NCBI GenBank assembly: GCA_029557895.1
Contig: JAKQHT010000020.1
Span: 124,001 to 188,000, forward strand
Source of the DNA: Bacteroidota bacterium
GTDB lineage: Bacteria > Bacteroidota > Bacteroidia > Flavobacteriales > Flavobacteriaceae
Length of the DNA stretch: 64,000 nucleotides
Direction: 5' to 3'
Below, piece by piece: positions 54,822 through 64,000 of the stretch (position 1 is its first letter; every line of letters starts with the position of its first letter). A program made the position numbers and the translations under genes. Below the pieces are notes generated by a model that worked only from the letters and a program-made list of their open reading frames with translations, was not told the DNA's origin and made no database searches.

Positions 54822-57800
54822 ATGAAAACAAAGTTTAGTGGAATTTTAACGCTATTACTGGCGTTTGTGGTGCAAATATCCTTTGCACAGCAACAGACAG
54901 TTACCGGTACGGTTTCCGATCAGGACGGCTTACCATTACCAGGTGCAACTGTCATAATAAAGGGAACATCTACTGGTACTACAACAGACTTTGATGGAAA
55001 ATATTCCATCGGGGCTGCTACAGGGGATGTGTTGCAATTTAGCTACGTTGGCTATTCGACCCTTGAAGTGACTGTTACTTCAAGCACTGCTAACGTAACC
55101 CTGCAACCTGACAACGCTCTGGAAGAGGTAGTTGTAACCGCATTGGGTATCAAAAAGAAACCTGATGAAATTACTACCGCCAACCAAGTAGTTGAACAAG
55201 GTGCCATCATCCAAGCCAACAACCCGGATGTTGTATCGAGTCTTACCGGTAAGGTATCCGGTTTGCAGATCAACACGACATCAAGTGGTGTTAGTGACGA
55301 AACAAGGGTCGTATTAAGGGGTGTCCGTTCGCTTACAGGTGACAACCAAGCTTTGGTGGTTATTGATGGCGCAATATCAACTATGAACTTCCTTAAATCC
55401 ATTGACCCTAACGCCATTGAGTCAGTTAACGTTATGAAAGGCCCTAACGGTGCCGCTCTTTACGGATCTGCCGGTGCTAACGGTGTGGTTATCGTTACTA
55501 CGAAAAAAGGAAGTAAAAATAATGAGAAATTCACTGTTGACCTACGTTCATCTGCTGAATTTGAAACTATTTCTTTTGTTCCTGAAAGACAGACACGTTA
55601 TGGCCAAGGTTGGTCAAGTTCTGAAGGATGGAGCAACTATACTTATGAAAATGGTGGTTGGGGACCTGAATTTGACGGTCAGTTGACTACCATCGGTTTG
55701 CCGCAAGCAGATGGCTCATACGTTACCAGACCTTACTCTTCTTTAGGATATGACAACATTTTACCGTTTTTCCAGACAGGTGTTACAACACAAAATTCTG
55801 TGCTTTTATCTTCCGGTAACCTTAAAGATGGTTATGTAAACATTTCTGCCCAAAGAAGGGATACCGAATTTGTTATCAAAAATGACAAATTGGCAAAAAA
55901 CACCTTTAACTTCAAAGCAGGTAAAGAATTGGGCGCTTGGACAGTTTCCGGTAACGTAACTTATACTAAACAAAAAACCCAAGAGGCTGTTAGAGGTCTA
56001 TATGAAGATTTGTTGCAAGTAGCTTCCAACATTCCCGTTGAAGCATTTGAACATTCCGGCAATGAAGGCCACTGGAACGGTTACTATTACAACCCTTACT
56101 GGAAAAGAGACAATATCAGGTATTATAACGATACCGACAGGATCAGTTTGACCGGTGAGTTAGGTTACAAGTTCAATGACAACATCAATGTTGCCATGAC
56201 CACCAACGCTTTGTTGTACTCAAATAGCTATTTATCTTATACAAATGCCTACAGCGACCCGCAATCGGTAATTGATATCACAGGTTTCGAGAGGATTATC
56301 ACATCAAGTTTCTCAAGATCTCAACAGGTTAGCAGGGATTTCTATACCGATGTTGTTTTTAACTTTGATTATGATCTTACAGAAGATATCAGCTTTAAGG
56401 CCAACGTTGGGGTAAATAACCGTTATAGTAAGTTTAACTACATAGCAACTGGTGGTGACAACCTGACCATTCCAGGAATTTACTCAACCAACAATGTTAG
56501 TTCAACTTTAACCAATAGTTTTGTAGGAGATGACATGTACCTAACTCGCAGATATAGCGTATTCGGTCAAGTTGACCTTGGCTATAAAGACTTTTTGTTC
56601 TTGAACGCTACTGCCAGAAATGACTGGACATCTGTCCTTGAAGATGAGAACAACAGTTTCTTCTATCCAAGTGTAGGTCTTTCATTCCTGCCTACAAAAG
56701 CATTTAATTTTGGTGGTGATGTGCTTAACCACATGAAACTATTTGGTAGCGTTGTGCGCGTAGGTAATGACGGTAACGTTGCAGCTTACCAAATCAATGC
56801 GTTGGTTAACCAAGCATCCGGTTTTCCATTTGCCGGTCAAAACTCTTATGTGTCACCAACTTCAACCGTTGATACTGGTTTGACCCCAGAGTTCATTACT
56901 TCATTTGAAATAGGTGCCAACCTTGGTTTCTTCAAAAACAGGGTTACTTTGGACGGATCTTATTACAAAACAAGGACCAAAGACCAAATTATGAGAACCA
57001 GTTCATCCTATACTTCAGGTCTGACTTCTACGTTGATCAACATTGGTGATTCAGAAACTACTGGTGGTGAGATCGACTTGGGTCTGAAAGTGTTCAGTAC
57101 GCCTGATTTTTCATGGGATGTTAACCTATCGTATTCAACCAACAAAACCATTGTCAAGAAATTGGCTTCCGATAACGGTGAATTGTTCATCGGTGGTTAT
57201 ACAGCTTCTGGTGCAGGAGTTTACGCTGTTGTTGGTGAAGAATTCCCAATGTTAAAAGGTAATGACCTTGAAAGAGACGAGCAAGGTAGGGTTATCATCG
57301 GTTCTAACGGAAATCCAACAATTGCCGGAGACCTCAAGACTTTGGGCTACAGTAACCCAGATTATATACTTGGTTTGAACACACAAATCCGATTCAAAAA
57401 CTTTACTTTGTCCGGAACTTTTGATTACAGAACAGGTCACCAATTTTACAGTCAGACAAAATCTTGGTTGACTTGGTCAGGACACTTGTATGAAAGTGGC
57501 TACAACAGAGGAGCCTTCATCTACCCTAACTCATCAGTTTATGATGCTGCAAGCGGTACATATGTAGCTAACACAAGTGTAACAACGGGTAACACTACAG
57601 GAGCACTATCACAATTCTATAGTACTTATGTTGCCAATGTTGCTTCTCAAAACATTTTGGATGCAACGGCATTTAAGATCAGAGAGCTAGGATTGAAGTA
57701 TGACCTTCCTTCCAAATTCTTGGAAAAGACAGCGCTTACAGCCGTTACACTTGGTGTAACTGCAAGAAATCCTGTTACCATTTTGCCAAAAGCCAACAGG

Positions 57801-57914
57801 GGGTATGCTGACCCTGAAAGTAACTTTACAACAGGTAATGCCGTCGGTGTAACCAACACCAACCAATACCCTGAAACAAGAACTTACGGCTTTTCGCTTA
57901 ACATAATCTTTTAA
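54822..57914 (+). CDS. SusC/RagA-family TonB-linked outer-membrane transporter
   Basis: 1030 residues. Signal peptide (1-22), carboxypeptidase-regulatory-like domain (about 25-100; TVTGTVSDQDGLPLPGATVI, FDGKYSI), the EEVVVTALGIKKK linker characteristic of SusC, a TonB plug (about 115-230; LRGVRSLTGDNQALVVIDGA, VMKGPNGAALYGSAGANGVV) and a 22-strand barrel ending TYGFSLNIIF. No TonB-box or STN domain is obvious. It imports large ligands with the SusD lipoprotein encoded 11 bases downstream. The ligand cannot be deduced: no sugar- or peptide-degrading enzyme is linked. Confidence 0.96.
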   Translation: MKTKFSGILTLLLAFVVQISFAQQQTVTGTVSDQDGLPLPGATVIIKGTSTGTTTDFDGKYSIGAATGDVLQFSYVGYSTLEVTVTSSTANVTLQPDNALEEVVVTALGIKKKPDEITTANQVVEQGAIIQANNPDVVSSLTGKVSGLQINTTSSGVSDETRVVLRGVRSLTGDNQALVVIDGAISTMNFLKSIDPNAIESVNVMKGPNGAALYGSAGANGVVIVTTKKGSKNNEKFTVDLRSSAEFETISFVPERQTRYGQGWSSSEGWSNYTYENGGWGPEFDGQLTTIGLPQADGSYVTRPYSSLGYDNILPFFQTGVTTQNSVLLSSGNLKDGYVNISAQRRDTEFVIKNDKLAKNTFNFKAGKELGAWTVSGNVTYTKQKTQEAVRGLYEDLLQVASNIPVEAFEHSGNEGHWNGYYYNPYWKRDNIRYYNDTDRISLTGELGYKFNDNINVAMTTNALLYSNSYLSYTNAYSDPQSVIDITGFERIITSSFSRSQQVSRDFYTDVVFNFDYDLTEDISFKANVGVNNRYSKFNYIATGGDNLTIPGIYSTNNVSSTLTNSFVGDDMYLTRRYSVFGQVDLGYKDFLFLNATARNDWTSVLEDENNSFFYPSVGLSFLPTKAFNFGGDVLNHMKLFGSVVRVGNDGNVAAYQINALVNQASGFPFAGQNSYVSPTSTVDTGLTPEFITSFEIGANLGFFKNRVTLDGSYYKTRTKDQIMRTSSSYTSGLTSTLINIGDSETTGGEIDLGLKVFSTPDFSWDVNLSYSTNKTIVKKLASDNGELFIGGYTASGAGVYAVVGEEFPMLKGNDLERDEQGRVIIGSNGNPTIAGDLKTLGYSNPDYILGLNTQIRFKNFTLSGTFDYRTGHQFYSQTKSWLTWSGHLYESGYNRGAFIYPNSSVYDAASGTYVANTSVTTGNTTGALSQFYSTYVANVASQNILDATAFKIRELGLKYDLPSKFLEKTALTAVTLGVTARNPVTILPKANRGYADPESNFTTGNAVGVTNTNQYPETRTYGFSLNIIF

Positions 57915-57925
57915 AAAAAATAATT

Positions 57926-59413
57926 ATGAAAAGAATATTTAAAATTTTAACTTTTGTAGTTGCTGCTTCTGTACTTTATACGTGCAGCGATTATTTGGAT
58001 GTGAATCAGGATCCAAACAATCCGACAACGGATAACGTTTCGCCTGATATGATGTTGGCAGGTGCCATGGTACAGTCATTCCCGACCATGCCAACCACAG
58101 CCAACCGATTGGGCAACCTAATGACCCAAGCGTGGGCAGGTGACATTACAAACTTTACCGGAGCATTCCAAACAGAGTTTTCCTATGATATCACCAACAC
58201 GTTTTATGCTGCTATTTGGAATAACATTTATGTGAATACATCAACCTTTTCGTTGATTGCATCAAATGAAGATCCAAAATACACTAACCATAATGCGATT
58301 GCTCGCATCATGAAAACCTATTATTTCCAATATTTGGTTGATCTCTATGGGGATATCCCTTATACTGAAGCCCACAAATTGGGTGGAAACATTCAACCGT
58401 CTTACGATGATGACGAGGCTATATATGGCATGTTATTGGATGAGTTGAATACCGCTATATCTTTGATTAACAACGCGCCGTTAGAGGCTCTTACTGTTGG
58501 AAACGAAGATGTAATGATGGGTGGTGATATGGCAAAATGGGTAAGGTTTGCAAATACTCTTAAGCTGCGTTTACTTCTAAGGCAACAAGCGACAGGTATT
58601 TACAACAGCCAGTTTGCTTCATTGAACGGAGCAGAATTTATAGGTGCGGGTGATAATGTTACCATTAATCCCGGATATGCAGATGCTACCGGTCAGTTAA
58701 ACCCATTCTATGCACAATTCCATAACGTAGGTGGGAGCAACACAAGTACAGCGATACTTTATGTTCCTGCTGACTATACTGCCAAGTTCTTGACAGGTGA
58801 AACAACCCAAAACAGTGTTACAACCAACATTTACGACCCAAGGGTTGCGCGATTGTTTACACTTGAAGGTGGCTCAATAAATGGTGTGGTGCAAGGTGAG
58901 AACGACCCAGCAGGTGCTACTCCTCTGTCGCATTTAGGTCCTGGTCTTGATATAGGTCCAGATCAAGACGGCTATATTATGACAGCTGCTGAAAGTTTGT
59001 TTCTTCAAGCTGAAGCTGCTTACAGAAACTACATAAGTGGTGACGCCGCTGCACTTTTTAGAAGTGGTATCTCTGAATCATTTTCTGTACTTGGTATCGC
59101 GTCTGCAGCAAGCGCATATTTGACCTCAAGTGAAAATGTTAACTTGATAGGTTGGACAGGTTCCTCGAACAAGATAGAGGCTATAATGACCCAAAAGTGG
59201 ATTGCACAAATGGGTATTCACGCCGTTGAGTCTTGGATAGAGTACACAAGGACAGGTTACCCTGTATTTCCTAACCCAACGATAGCGCAACAACCAAACA
59301 GGTTTAACAGGCTAATGTACCCAATAACTGAATACGTAGGTAATGCTGAAAACGTGCCTACACAAACCAGTACAGATGCTTTCAATACCCATATATTTTG
59401 GGATGTTAACTAA
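57926..59413 (+). CDS. SusD/RagB-family nutrient-binding lipoprotein
   Basis: 495 residues; lipobox LYTC (Cys20) followed by SDYLDVNQDPNNPT. Helical TPR-type scaffold (TYYFQYLVDLYGDIPYTEAH is the conserved region), MGGDMAKWVRFANTLKLRLL, and the C-terminal TQKWIAQMGIHAVESWIEYT. Best resemblance is to the SusD-like_2 group (PF12771). It forms the lid of the SusC transporter at the cell surface. Part of the operon 54822-61248. Confidence 0.94.
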   Translation: MKRIFKILTFVVAASVLYTCSDYLDVNQDPNNPTTDNVSPDMMLAGAMVQSFPTMPTTANRLGNLMTQAWAGDITNFTGAFQTEFSYDITNTFYAAIWNNIYVNTSTFSLIASNEDPKYTNHNAIARIMKTYYFQYLVDLYGDIPYTEAHKLGGNIQPSYDDDEAIYGMLLDELNTAISLINNAPLEALTVGNEDVMMGGDMAKWVRFANTLKLRLLLRQQATGIYNSQFASLNGAEFIGAGDNVTINPGYADATGQLNPFYAQFHNVGGSNTSTAILYVPADYTAKFLTGETTQNSVTTNIYDPRVARLFTLEGGSINGVVQGENDPAGATPLSHLGPGLDIGPDQDGYIMTAAESLFLQAEAAYRNYISGDAAALFRSGISESFSVLGIASAASAYLTSSENVNLIGWTGSSNKIEAIMTQKWIAQMGIHAVESWIEYTRTGYPVFPNPTIAQQPNRFNRLMYPITEYVGNAENVPTQTSTDAFNTHIFWDVN

Positions 59414-59427
59414 AATAAAAAGAAACT

Positions 59428-60273
59428 ATGAAACTATTTAAAATATTCTCAATAAGTATCCTTGCAGCAGCTTTGTTAAACTCCTGCTTGGTTGACGATG
59501 ATGTTCCAGCGAACATCGAATCGACTCCCTATATTGTTGGCTTTGATCAAGCCGCGGCTACCAACAGCTATTTTGAAGATATTGGAGCCGTTGAAAAACA
59601 ATATGCAGTATCTCTCAAAGGTAGTCCTGATGGTCGTAACTACGATCGTGACATTGTATTGAATTATTCTGTTGACCCTGCATCTACAGCCGTGGAAGGT
59701 GAGGAATACGATTTTGTCAATAATACCGGTACATTGGTAATCCCTGCAAACAGCAACTTTGCATTGTTACCTATCTATGTCAATACCGGCAGCTTGGATC
59801 CAGATGGCCCTACAAGTGTTATCATAAATCTTTCTGCTACTTCAGATGACGCAGTCGTATCTGCACAATACAGTAGAATGACCATCACATTTGTAGGTTG
59901 CCAATCTCAACTTGAAGGCAATTATTTGGTGTCTGGTGTAATACTTCCTGCCAACAACTCATACTCTATGGGTGTAGAGCCTGTTGTGGAAGTAGCGGCT
60001 AATACCTTCCATACATTGACCACTGGCCCTTGGCCAGCAGGATCTCAAGGTCCTGACCAAGGATTTTCTTTTGAAGATATCTGTGGTAATCTGACGATTC
60101 TTCCTGACCAATTTTTGATGAACATGTATTCAAATACTTGGGGAGGAGTCCAATATGAAGGTTCTCCAACAGGTGTCCACGGTGTTGTAACTGAATTAGG
60201 GTTTGAAATACATTATACCATTGTGTTTGCTACAGGAACAAATATTTATGAAATGACTTATATACGTCAATAA
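59428..60273 (+). CDS. Surface lipoprotein with DUF1735/Calx-beta-like domain
   Basis: 281 residues; lipobox LLNSC (Cys20) followed by LVDDDVP, an acidic stretch resembling lipoprotein export signals. The N-terminal half (about 35-155) looks like a beta-sandwich of the DUF1735/Calx-beta kind: VNNTGTLVIPANSNFALLPI, PTSVIINLSATSDDAVVS. The C-terminal half (160-281) with CQSQLEGNYLVSGVILPANN resembles a ligand-binding beta domain. Position after SusD corresponds to SusE/SusF-type accessory proteins. Function otherwise unknown. Confidence 0.8.
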   Translation: MKLFKIFSISILAAALLNSCLVDDDVPANIESTPYIVGFDQAAATNSYFEDIGAVEKQYAVSLKGSPDGRNYDRDIVLNYSVDPASTAVEGEEYDFVNNTGTLVIPANSNFALLPIYVNTGSLDPDGPTSVIINLSATSDDAVVSAQYSRMTITFVGCQSQLEGNYLVSGVILPANNSYSMGVEPVVEVAANTFHTLTTGPWPAGSQGPDQGFSFEDICGNLTILPDQFLMNMYSNTWGGVQYEGSPTGVHGVVTELGFEIHYTIVFATGTNIYEMTYIRQ

Positions 60274-60288
60274 CTAATAAAGCATTAA

Positions 60289-61248
60289 ATGATGAAAAAT
60301 ATAATAAAAAACAAATATATTGGGCTGATGCTTATCGCAGGTTTGGTATCAATGACCTCCTGTGAGGACGACAATTTTAACCACTCACCATCTGGAGATA
60401 AACCAATTGTTAGCAATGTTGGAGCTACAACCCTAACAATAACAGAAGGCTCAACTGCAACCATTGATTTATCAATAAGTAGTCCAATCTCAAGAGAGGG
60501 TTATCTTAGATTCAGACCTGTTTCTGGTAATGCTGACTTTTCAGATTATGTAATTGGTGACGGTGAAAAAATCGACTATGCCAATGGAGAAGACCCATAC
60601 CATACTGGAGGTCCAGAGGGCTATATTGTAAAAGTGCCTGCTTACAGTGGATCAATTTCTATACCTGTTGAAGCCGTATTTGACGTGACTCCAGAAGGAA
60701 ACGAAAGCGTAACTGTAGTGTTAGAAACTTACAACAATAGGGAATTGTTGGTAAATGGTGGCGGAATTACCTACACCATCAATATCACAAATTATGTAAG
60801 CAACGAATTAGATATCACTTTTGCATGGGGTGATGAATATTGTGCTGTTGACTTCGATCTTGAGCTCTACGATGGAAGCGGTTCTACCGAGATAGTCCAT
60901 TCATGGGGCGGTTGCCCAGAATTCATCTACATTGGTACAAGCGATATAACTACTGCCGATGACCATGAAAATGGAGCTCTTGCTGATGGAACTTACGTAA
61001 TCTTTGCCTCAATGTACTCCTTAAGTGGACAGTCGTTTAATCCACCTGTCAATTTCCCTGTTACACTAACCGTAACTAAAGTTGGTCAGATACAAGAGGT
61101 TATCGACTTGGGTACTCATTGGAACTCTGTTGATGGCGGCTATGCTCAAGGTAATCCAGATTATGCAAAAATATATCTGCTTACAAAGAGTGGAACAACC
61201 TATACATTGGTCGATTACGAAACAATGGAAACAGTTTTCCAAGGATAA
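60289..61248 (+). CDS. Surface lipoprotein with Calx-beta-like and C-terminal beta domain
   Basis: 319 residues; lipobox SMTSC (Cys25) followed by EDDNF, an acidic run consistent with surface export. Region 40-165 resembles a Calx-beta sandwich (LTITEGSTATIDLSISSPIS, TPEGNESVTVVLE), and 170-319 a second beta domain with ITFAWGDEYCAVDFDLELYD, similar in style to bacterial pre-peptidase domains. Last gene of the uptake operon, then a strong terminator. No recognised ligand. Confidence 0.8.
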   Translation: MMKNIIKNKYIGLMLIAGLVSMTSCEDDNFNHSPSGDKPIVSNVGATTLTITEGSTATIDLSISSPISREGYLRFRPVSGNADFSDYVIGDGEKIDYANGEDPYHTGGPEGYIVKVPAYSGSISIPVEAVFDVTPEGNESVTVVLETYNNRELLVNGGGITYTINITNYVSNELDITFAWGDEYCAVDFDLELYDGSGSTEIVHSWGGCPEFIYIGTSDITTADDHENGALADGTYVIFASMYSLSGQSFNPPVNFPVTLTVTKVGQIQEVIDLGTHWNSVDGGYAQGNPDYAKIYLLTKSGTTYTLVDYETMETVFQG

Positions 61249-61314
61249 ATACAATTATCAAATGCAACGTTGAAAATCTAAAAAGAAAAATTCGATTTAG
61301 TTTTTCAATCATAA

Positions 61315-61346
61315 TAAAAAGGGTAGCAAAGCAGCTACCCTTTTTA
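61315..61346 (+). terminator. Terminator of the SusC/SusD operon
   Basis: TAAAAAGGGTAGC (61315-61327) pairs with GCTACCCTTTTTA (61334-61346), 13 bp, loop AAAGCA, T run included. 67 bases after the last gene. Confidence 0.9.
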
Positions 61347-61455
61347 TTTAAAGGAAGAGCAATCCAAAAAAATTCAATTTGCAAAAGAACCGATAAGTAA
61401 AATAACCAAAGGAATAAAATGTATCAATACAAAAGGTCGTGTTAATTCGCTTTTG

Positions 61456-61463
61456 TAAATTTG
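61456..61463 (+). promoter_or_regulatory. -7 box possibly for rlmB
   Basis: TAAATTTG, 77 bases before the rlmB start codon; no clear -33 element. Confidence 0.45.
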
Positions 61464-61540
61464 TTGTCTTGAGATCCTTTTATTAAAGAATCATAAAATA
61501 TTTCTTTTAGCACTATACAATTTATACGTACCATTTATAC

Positions 61541-62272
61541 ATGGAGGAAACATTAAAAATATATGGAGTCAATGCAGTTATGGAAGCCTTAAAGGCCAAT
61601 AAAAGTATTGATAGAGTTTATATACAAAACAACACTCGTAGTACAACAATAAGCGAATTGGAGAAACTAATCAGGTTGCACCAAATTTCCGCATCATACG
61701 TTCCTGTACAAAAACTGAACAAGTTATCCGCAAATCATCAGGGTGTAATAGCGTATGTGTCACCCATAACGTTTTATTCTTTGGAGGATATGGTTGCAGA
61801 AGCCACAATTTCTGGAAAAACTCCTTTATTCTTACTACTTGATGAATTGACTGATGTACGGAACTTTGGTGCCATCATACGCACTGCGGAATGCACGGGT
61901 GTTTCTGGCATAATCATACAAAAAAAAGGAGGCGCACCAGTGAACAGCGATACAGTAAAGACCAGTGCCGGAGCCATCTTTAAAGTGCCAATCTGTAAAG
62001 TGGACCATATTAAGGATGCAGTATATTACCTGCAAGGATCGGGAATCAAAACCATTGCGGCAACTGAAAAAACAGACAAAAACCTCTACGACATCTCTTT
62101 TACAGAGCCCTGTGCCATCATCATGGGTTCTGAAGGAAAAGGTATTAATCCTTCGGTGCTGAAAATCGTTGATGAGAAAGCAAGGCTTCCATTGATGGGC
62201 GACATCGGATCCCTGAACGTATCGGTAGCTTGTGGGGCGTTTTTGTACGAAGTGGTCAGACAACGCCTCTAA
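61541..62272 (+). CDS. rlmB: 23S rRNA 2'-O-methyltransferase RlmB (SpoU/TrmH family)
   Basis: 243 residues. N-terminal substrate-binding domain (1-75; YGVNAVMEALKANKSIDRVY) and SPOUT domain with the three SpoU motifs: LTDVRNFGAIIRTAECTGV (motif 1), AIIMGSEGKGI (motif 2) and PLMGDIGSLNVSVACGAFLY (motif 3). Expected to methylate G2251 in the peptidyl-transferase P loop, though other TrmH family targets are possible. Its stop overlaps the rhomboid gene's end by four bases. Confidence 0.92.
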   Translation: MEETLKIYGVNAVMEALKANKSIDRVYIQNNTRSTTISELEKLIRLHQISASYVPVQKLNKLSANHQGVIAYVSPITFYSLEDMVAEATISGKTPLFLLLDELTDVRNFGAIIRTAECTGVSGIIIQKKGGAPVNSDTVKTSAGAIFKVPICKVDHIKDAVYYLQGSGIKTIAATEKTDKNLYDISFTEPCAIIMGSEGKGINPSVLKIVDEKARLPLMGDIGSLNVSVACGAFLYEVVRQRL

Positions 62273-63006
62273 TCGTTGCGTTTCTTAAAATGGTAAGTGA
62301 TTTTCAATGGTGCTTCCGTTTCTTCAAGTTCAATATCGGGCTTTATATGCTCTATGAAATTGCCATTTTCATCAAAATGTCTTAAAAAAGGATCATCTTC
62401 TTCTACAAAGTCCGGTTGCTGCCAAACATACTTTTCGGGCTTTGCAATGGCTTTCCTAAAAACCACAGCAAATAATAATCCCGTTAACAAACCCGCCAAA
62501 TGGCCTTCCCAAGAAATCTTTTCCTCTACGGGAAATACATACCAAATCATACTTCCGTATAAGAAAACTACAATTAGTGAAAGCGCAACCAACCGATAAT
62601 ACTTGGCAAAAATTCCTTTAAAAAAGACAAATCCCATCAGTACATATACAAGGCCACTGGCACCAATATGGTTTGATGGTCGGCCAATTATCCAAGTAAT
62701 CGTTCCAGAAAGAAGGATTCCGTAAAGCAAAACCTTCCAAGCAATGGGCCTATAAAAATAAAACAGTGCCATAGACAGGATGAACAACGGCACCGTATTA
62801 TTAAAAATATGTTGAATATCATTATGGATGAACGGACTGAAAACTATACCCCGAAGACCTTGAAACGTTTGGGGATGAATTCCAAAATCTTTGATTTCGG
62901 GAAAAAACCGCACTTGTGCCCAAAAAACAAGCCACAGCACAATCACAAACGCCAATGGGTAAGCAAAAACCCCGGTGGAATATCTAAACTGTTCGTGTTG
63001 GGACAT
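62269..63006 (-). CDS. Rhomboid-family intramembrane serine protease
   Basis: 245 residues from MSQHEQFRYSTGVFAYPLAF; the 25-codon upstream frame is not needed. Six membrane helices; catalytic Ser117 in HIGASGLVY (GxSx) and His169 in SWEGHLAGLLTG form the dyad. IHNDIQHIFNNTVPLF is the L1/TM2 His-Asn region. The C-terminal cytoplasmic tail (about 188-245) is acidic. It lacks the strict TM1 WR motif. Substrates unknown. Confidence 0.9.
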   Translation of the reverse strand: MSQHEQFRYSTGVFAYPLAFVIVLWLVFWAQVRFFPEIKDFGIHPQTFQGLRGIVFSPFIHNDIQHIFNNTVPLFILSMALFYFYRPIAWKVLLYGILLSGTITWIIGRPSNHIGASGLVYVLMGFVFFKGIFAKYYRLVALSLIVVFLYGSMIWYVFPVEEKISWEGHLAGLLTGLLFAVVFRKAIAKPEKYVWQQPDFVEEDDPFLRHFDENGNFIEHIKPDIELEETEAPLKITYHFKKRND

Positions 63007-63268
63007 GTTATAATTAACGATTTTTGGTTTTGAATAATGTGCTGTGCAAACAAGTAATAGGCGGTATGAATTGGGCGGCATAATGAAAGTACATTATTTA
63101 CTTCCCAATCGCATTTTACCTCTTACTTCTTCCTCATACCTCACCTCAACCATCCAAAACATAGGTTCTTGCAATGCAACAACGCATTTTATAAAGGACA
63201 ATAACAAATAACCTACCAAAGGAGCGTCTTATGAAAATTTGTCATGTGATATTTCGTAATTTTACACA

Positions 63269-64000
63269 ATGAACGAACCTTTAGCAGAACGATTACGTCC
63301 AAAACACCTAAAAGATTACGTCAGCCAGTCCCATTTGGTTGGCGATAAAGGCGTTTTGACACAGCACATCAAACAGGGCATCATTCCATCCATGATATTC
63401 TGGGGACCACCAGGTACCGGGAAAACCACTTTAGCAAATATCATTGCCAAGGAATCCAGTAGGCCGTTCTACGCATTGAGTGCCATTAACAGTGGTGTCA
63501 AAGATGTGCGAGATGTCATCGAAAAGACCAAGCAAAGTGGCGGGCTCTTTACCAGCAAAAACCCGATTCTATTCATTGATGAAATCCATCGTTTTAGCAA
63601 ATCACAACAAGATTCACTATTGCAAGCAGTTGAAAAAGGCTGGATAACACTCATTGGTGCCACAACCGAGAACCCAAGTTTTGAGGTTATCTCTGCCCTA
63701 CTCTCTCGGTGTCAGGTATATGTCCTCAACGCTTTTGAAAAGAAAGATTTGGAAATCCTGTTGCTACGTGCCGTCAATGATGACGAATTTCTGTCAAAAT
63801 TAAATATTGAATTAAAAGAAACAGAAGCGTTGATACAACTATCGGGGGGCGATGCCAGAAAACTGCTCAATATCTTTGAGCTGGTTGTTACTAGCTATCC
63901 GCAAACTGAAAAAATAACCATTACCAATGACGCCGTTAAAGAGCGTGTGCAGAACAATATGGCACGTTATGACAAAACCGGCGAACAACATTACGACATT
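63269..64000 (+). CDS. rarA: Replication-associated recombination protein A (3' end outside window)
   Basis: 244 codons present from MNEPLAERLRPKHLKDYVSQ. AAA+ ATPase of the RarA/MgsA/WRNIP1 family acting at stalled forks: Walker A GPPGTGKT (46-53), Walker B ILFIDEIH (100-107), sensor-1 GATTENPSFEV, and sensor-2 GGDARKLLNIFEL. C-terminal tetramerisation part is cut off by the window edge. TAATTTTA just before the start is a one-mismatch -7 box. Confidence 0.95.
   Translation, partial: MNEPLAERLRPKHLKDYVSQSHLVGDKGVLTQHIKQGIIPSMIFWGPPGTGKTTLANIIAKESSRPFYALSAINSGVKDVRDVIEKTKQSGGLFTSKNPILFIDEIHRFSKSQQDSLLQAVEKGWITLIGATTENPSFEVISALLSRCQVYVLNAFEKKDLEILLLRAVNDDEFLSKLNIELKETEALIQLSGGDARKLLNIFELVVTSYPQTEKITITNDAVKERVQNNMARYDKTGEQHYDI

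Overview
The window is a chromosomal segment of a bacterium in the phylum Bacteroidota, most probably a member of the Flavobacteriaceae. This rests on several independent signs: many genes preceded by the Bacteroidota-type promoter (TTTG near -33, TAnnTTTG near -7; a perfect case lies upstream of rpsL), a SusC/SusD outer-membrane pair, many short lipoproteins, few Shine-Dalgarno sequences, and the order rpsL-rpsG-fusA-rpsJ-S10/spc/alpha cluster-carA-eno-gltA. No tRNA, rRNA, insertion sequence, prophage or CRISPR array was seen. The genus cannot be fixed from the sequence alone.

Layout. 1-9.8 kb: truncated ABC ATPase, the grpE-dnaJ chaperone operon, a TIGR01777 epimerase, mnmD with two small lipoproteins (one with a CxxCH haem motif), ilvE, a MazG-like pyrophosphohydrolase, two small membrane proteins and a lipoprotein dipeptidyl-peptidase III. 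10-16.5 kb: a membrane-anchored SRPBCC/GyrI protein, a DUF1684 lipoprotein, then an accessory-looking cluster of two MFS transporters, two paralogous small helical proteins and an Lrp/AsnC regulator. The first MFS gene follows a leader that looks like a transcription attenuator. 16.5-24.7 kb: a TPR sensor kinase, a CtlX-like hydrolase, an M14 carboxypeptidase, a Nudix hydrolase, pyrE, an SRPBCC protein and birA. 24.8-29.7 kb: rsfS-ftsH and LUD-cdsA-psd-ACBP, the latter a phospholipid synthesis operon. 29.7-35.6 kb: a second guanidino-group-modifying enzyme, gltA, a DUF481-like protein, eno and carA.

35.6-52.9 kb is the translation super-cluster on the minus strand: 28 ribosomal proteins plus fusA, secY, infA and rpoA, almost without gaps. 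rpmJ (38 aa) lies inside it. A terminator-like hairpin between rpsJ and rplC divides the str unit from the S10 unit. 53.0-61.3 kb: an Omp85-type outer-membrane protein and a four-gene SusC/SusD uptake operon with two extra lipoproteins and no degradative enzyme. 61.5-64 kb: rlmB, a rhomboid protease and a truncated rarA.

Most of the window is conserved housekeeping DNA. The places most worth a second look are the attenuator-like RNA leader and MFS/Lrp/paralog cluster at 11.8-16.5 kb, the terminator inside the ribosomal cluster, small membrane-protein ORFs missed by length cut-offs, and the predicted surface-exposed DPP III. I found no clear evidence of an entirely new multi-gene system; the 11.8-16.5 kb cluster is the best candidate and is offered as a hypothesis.
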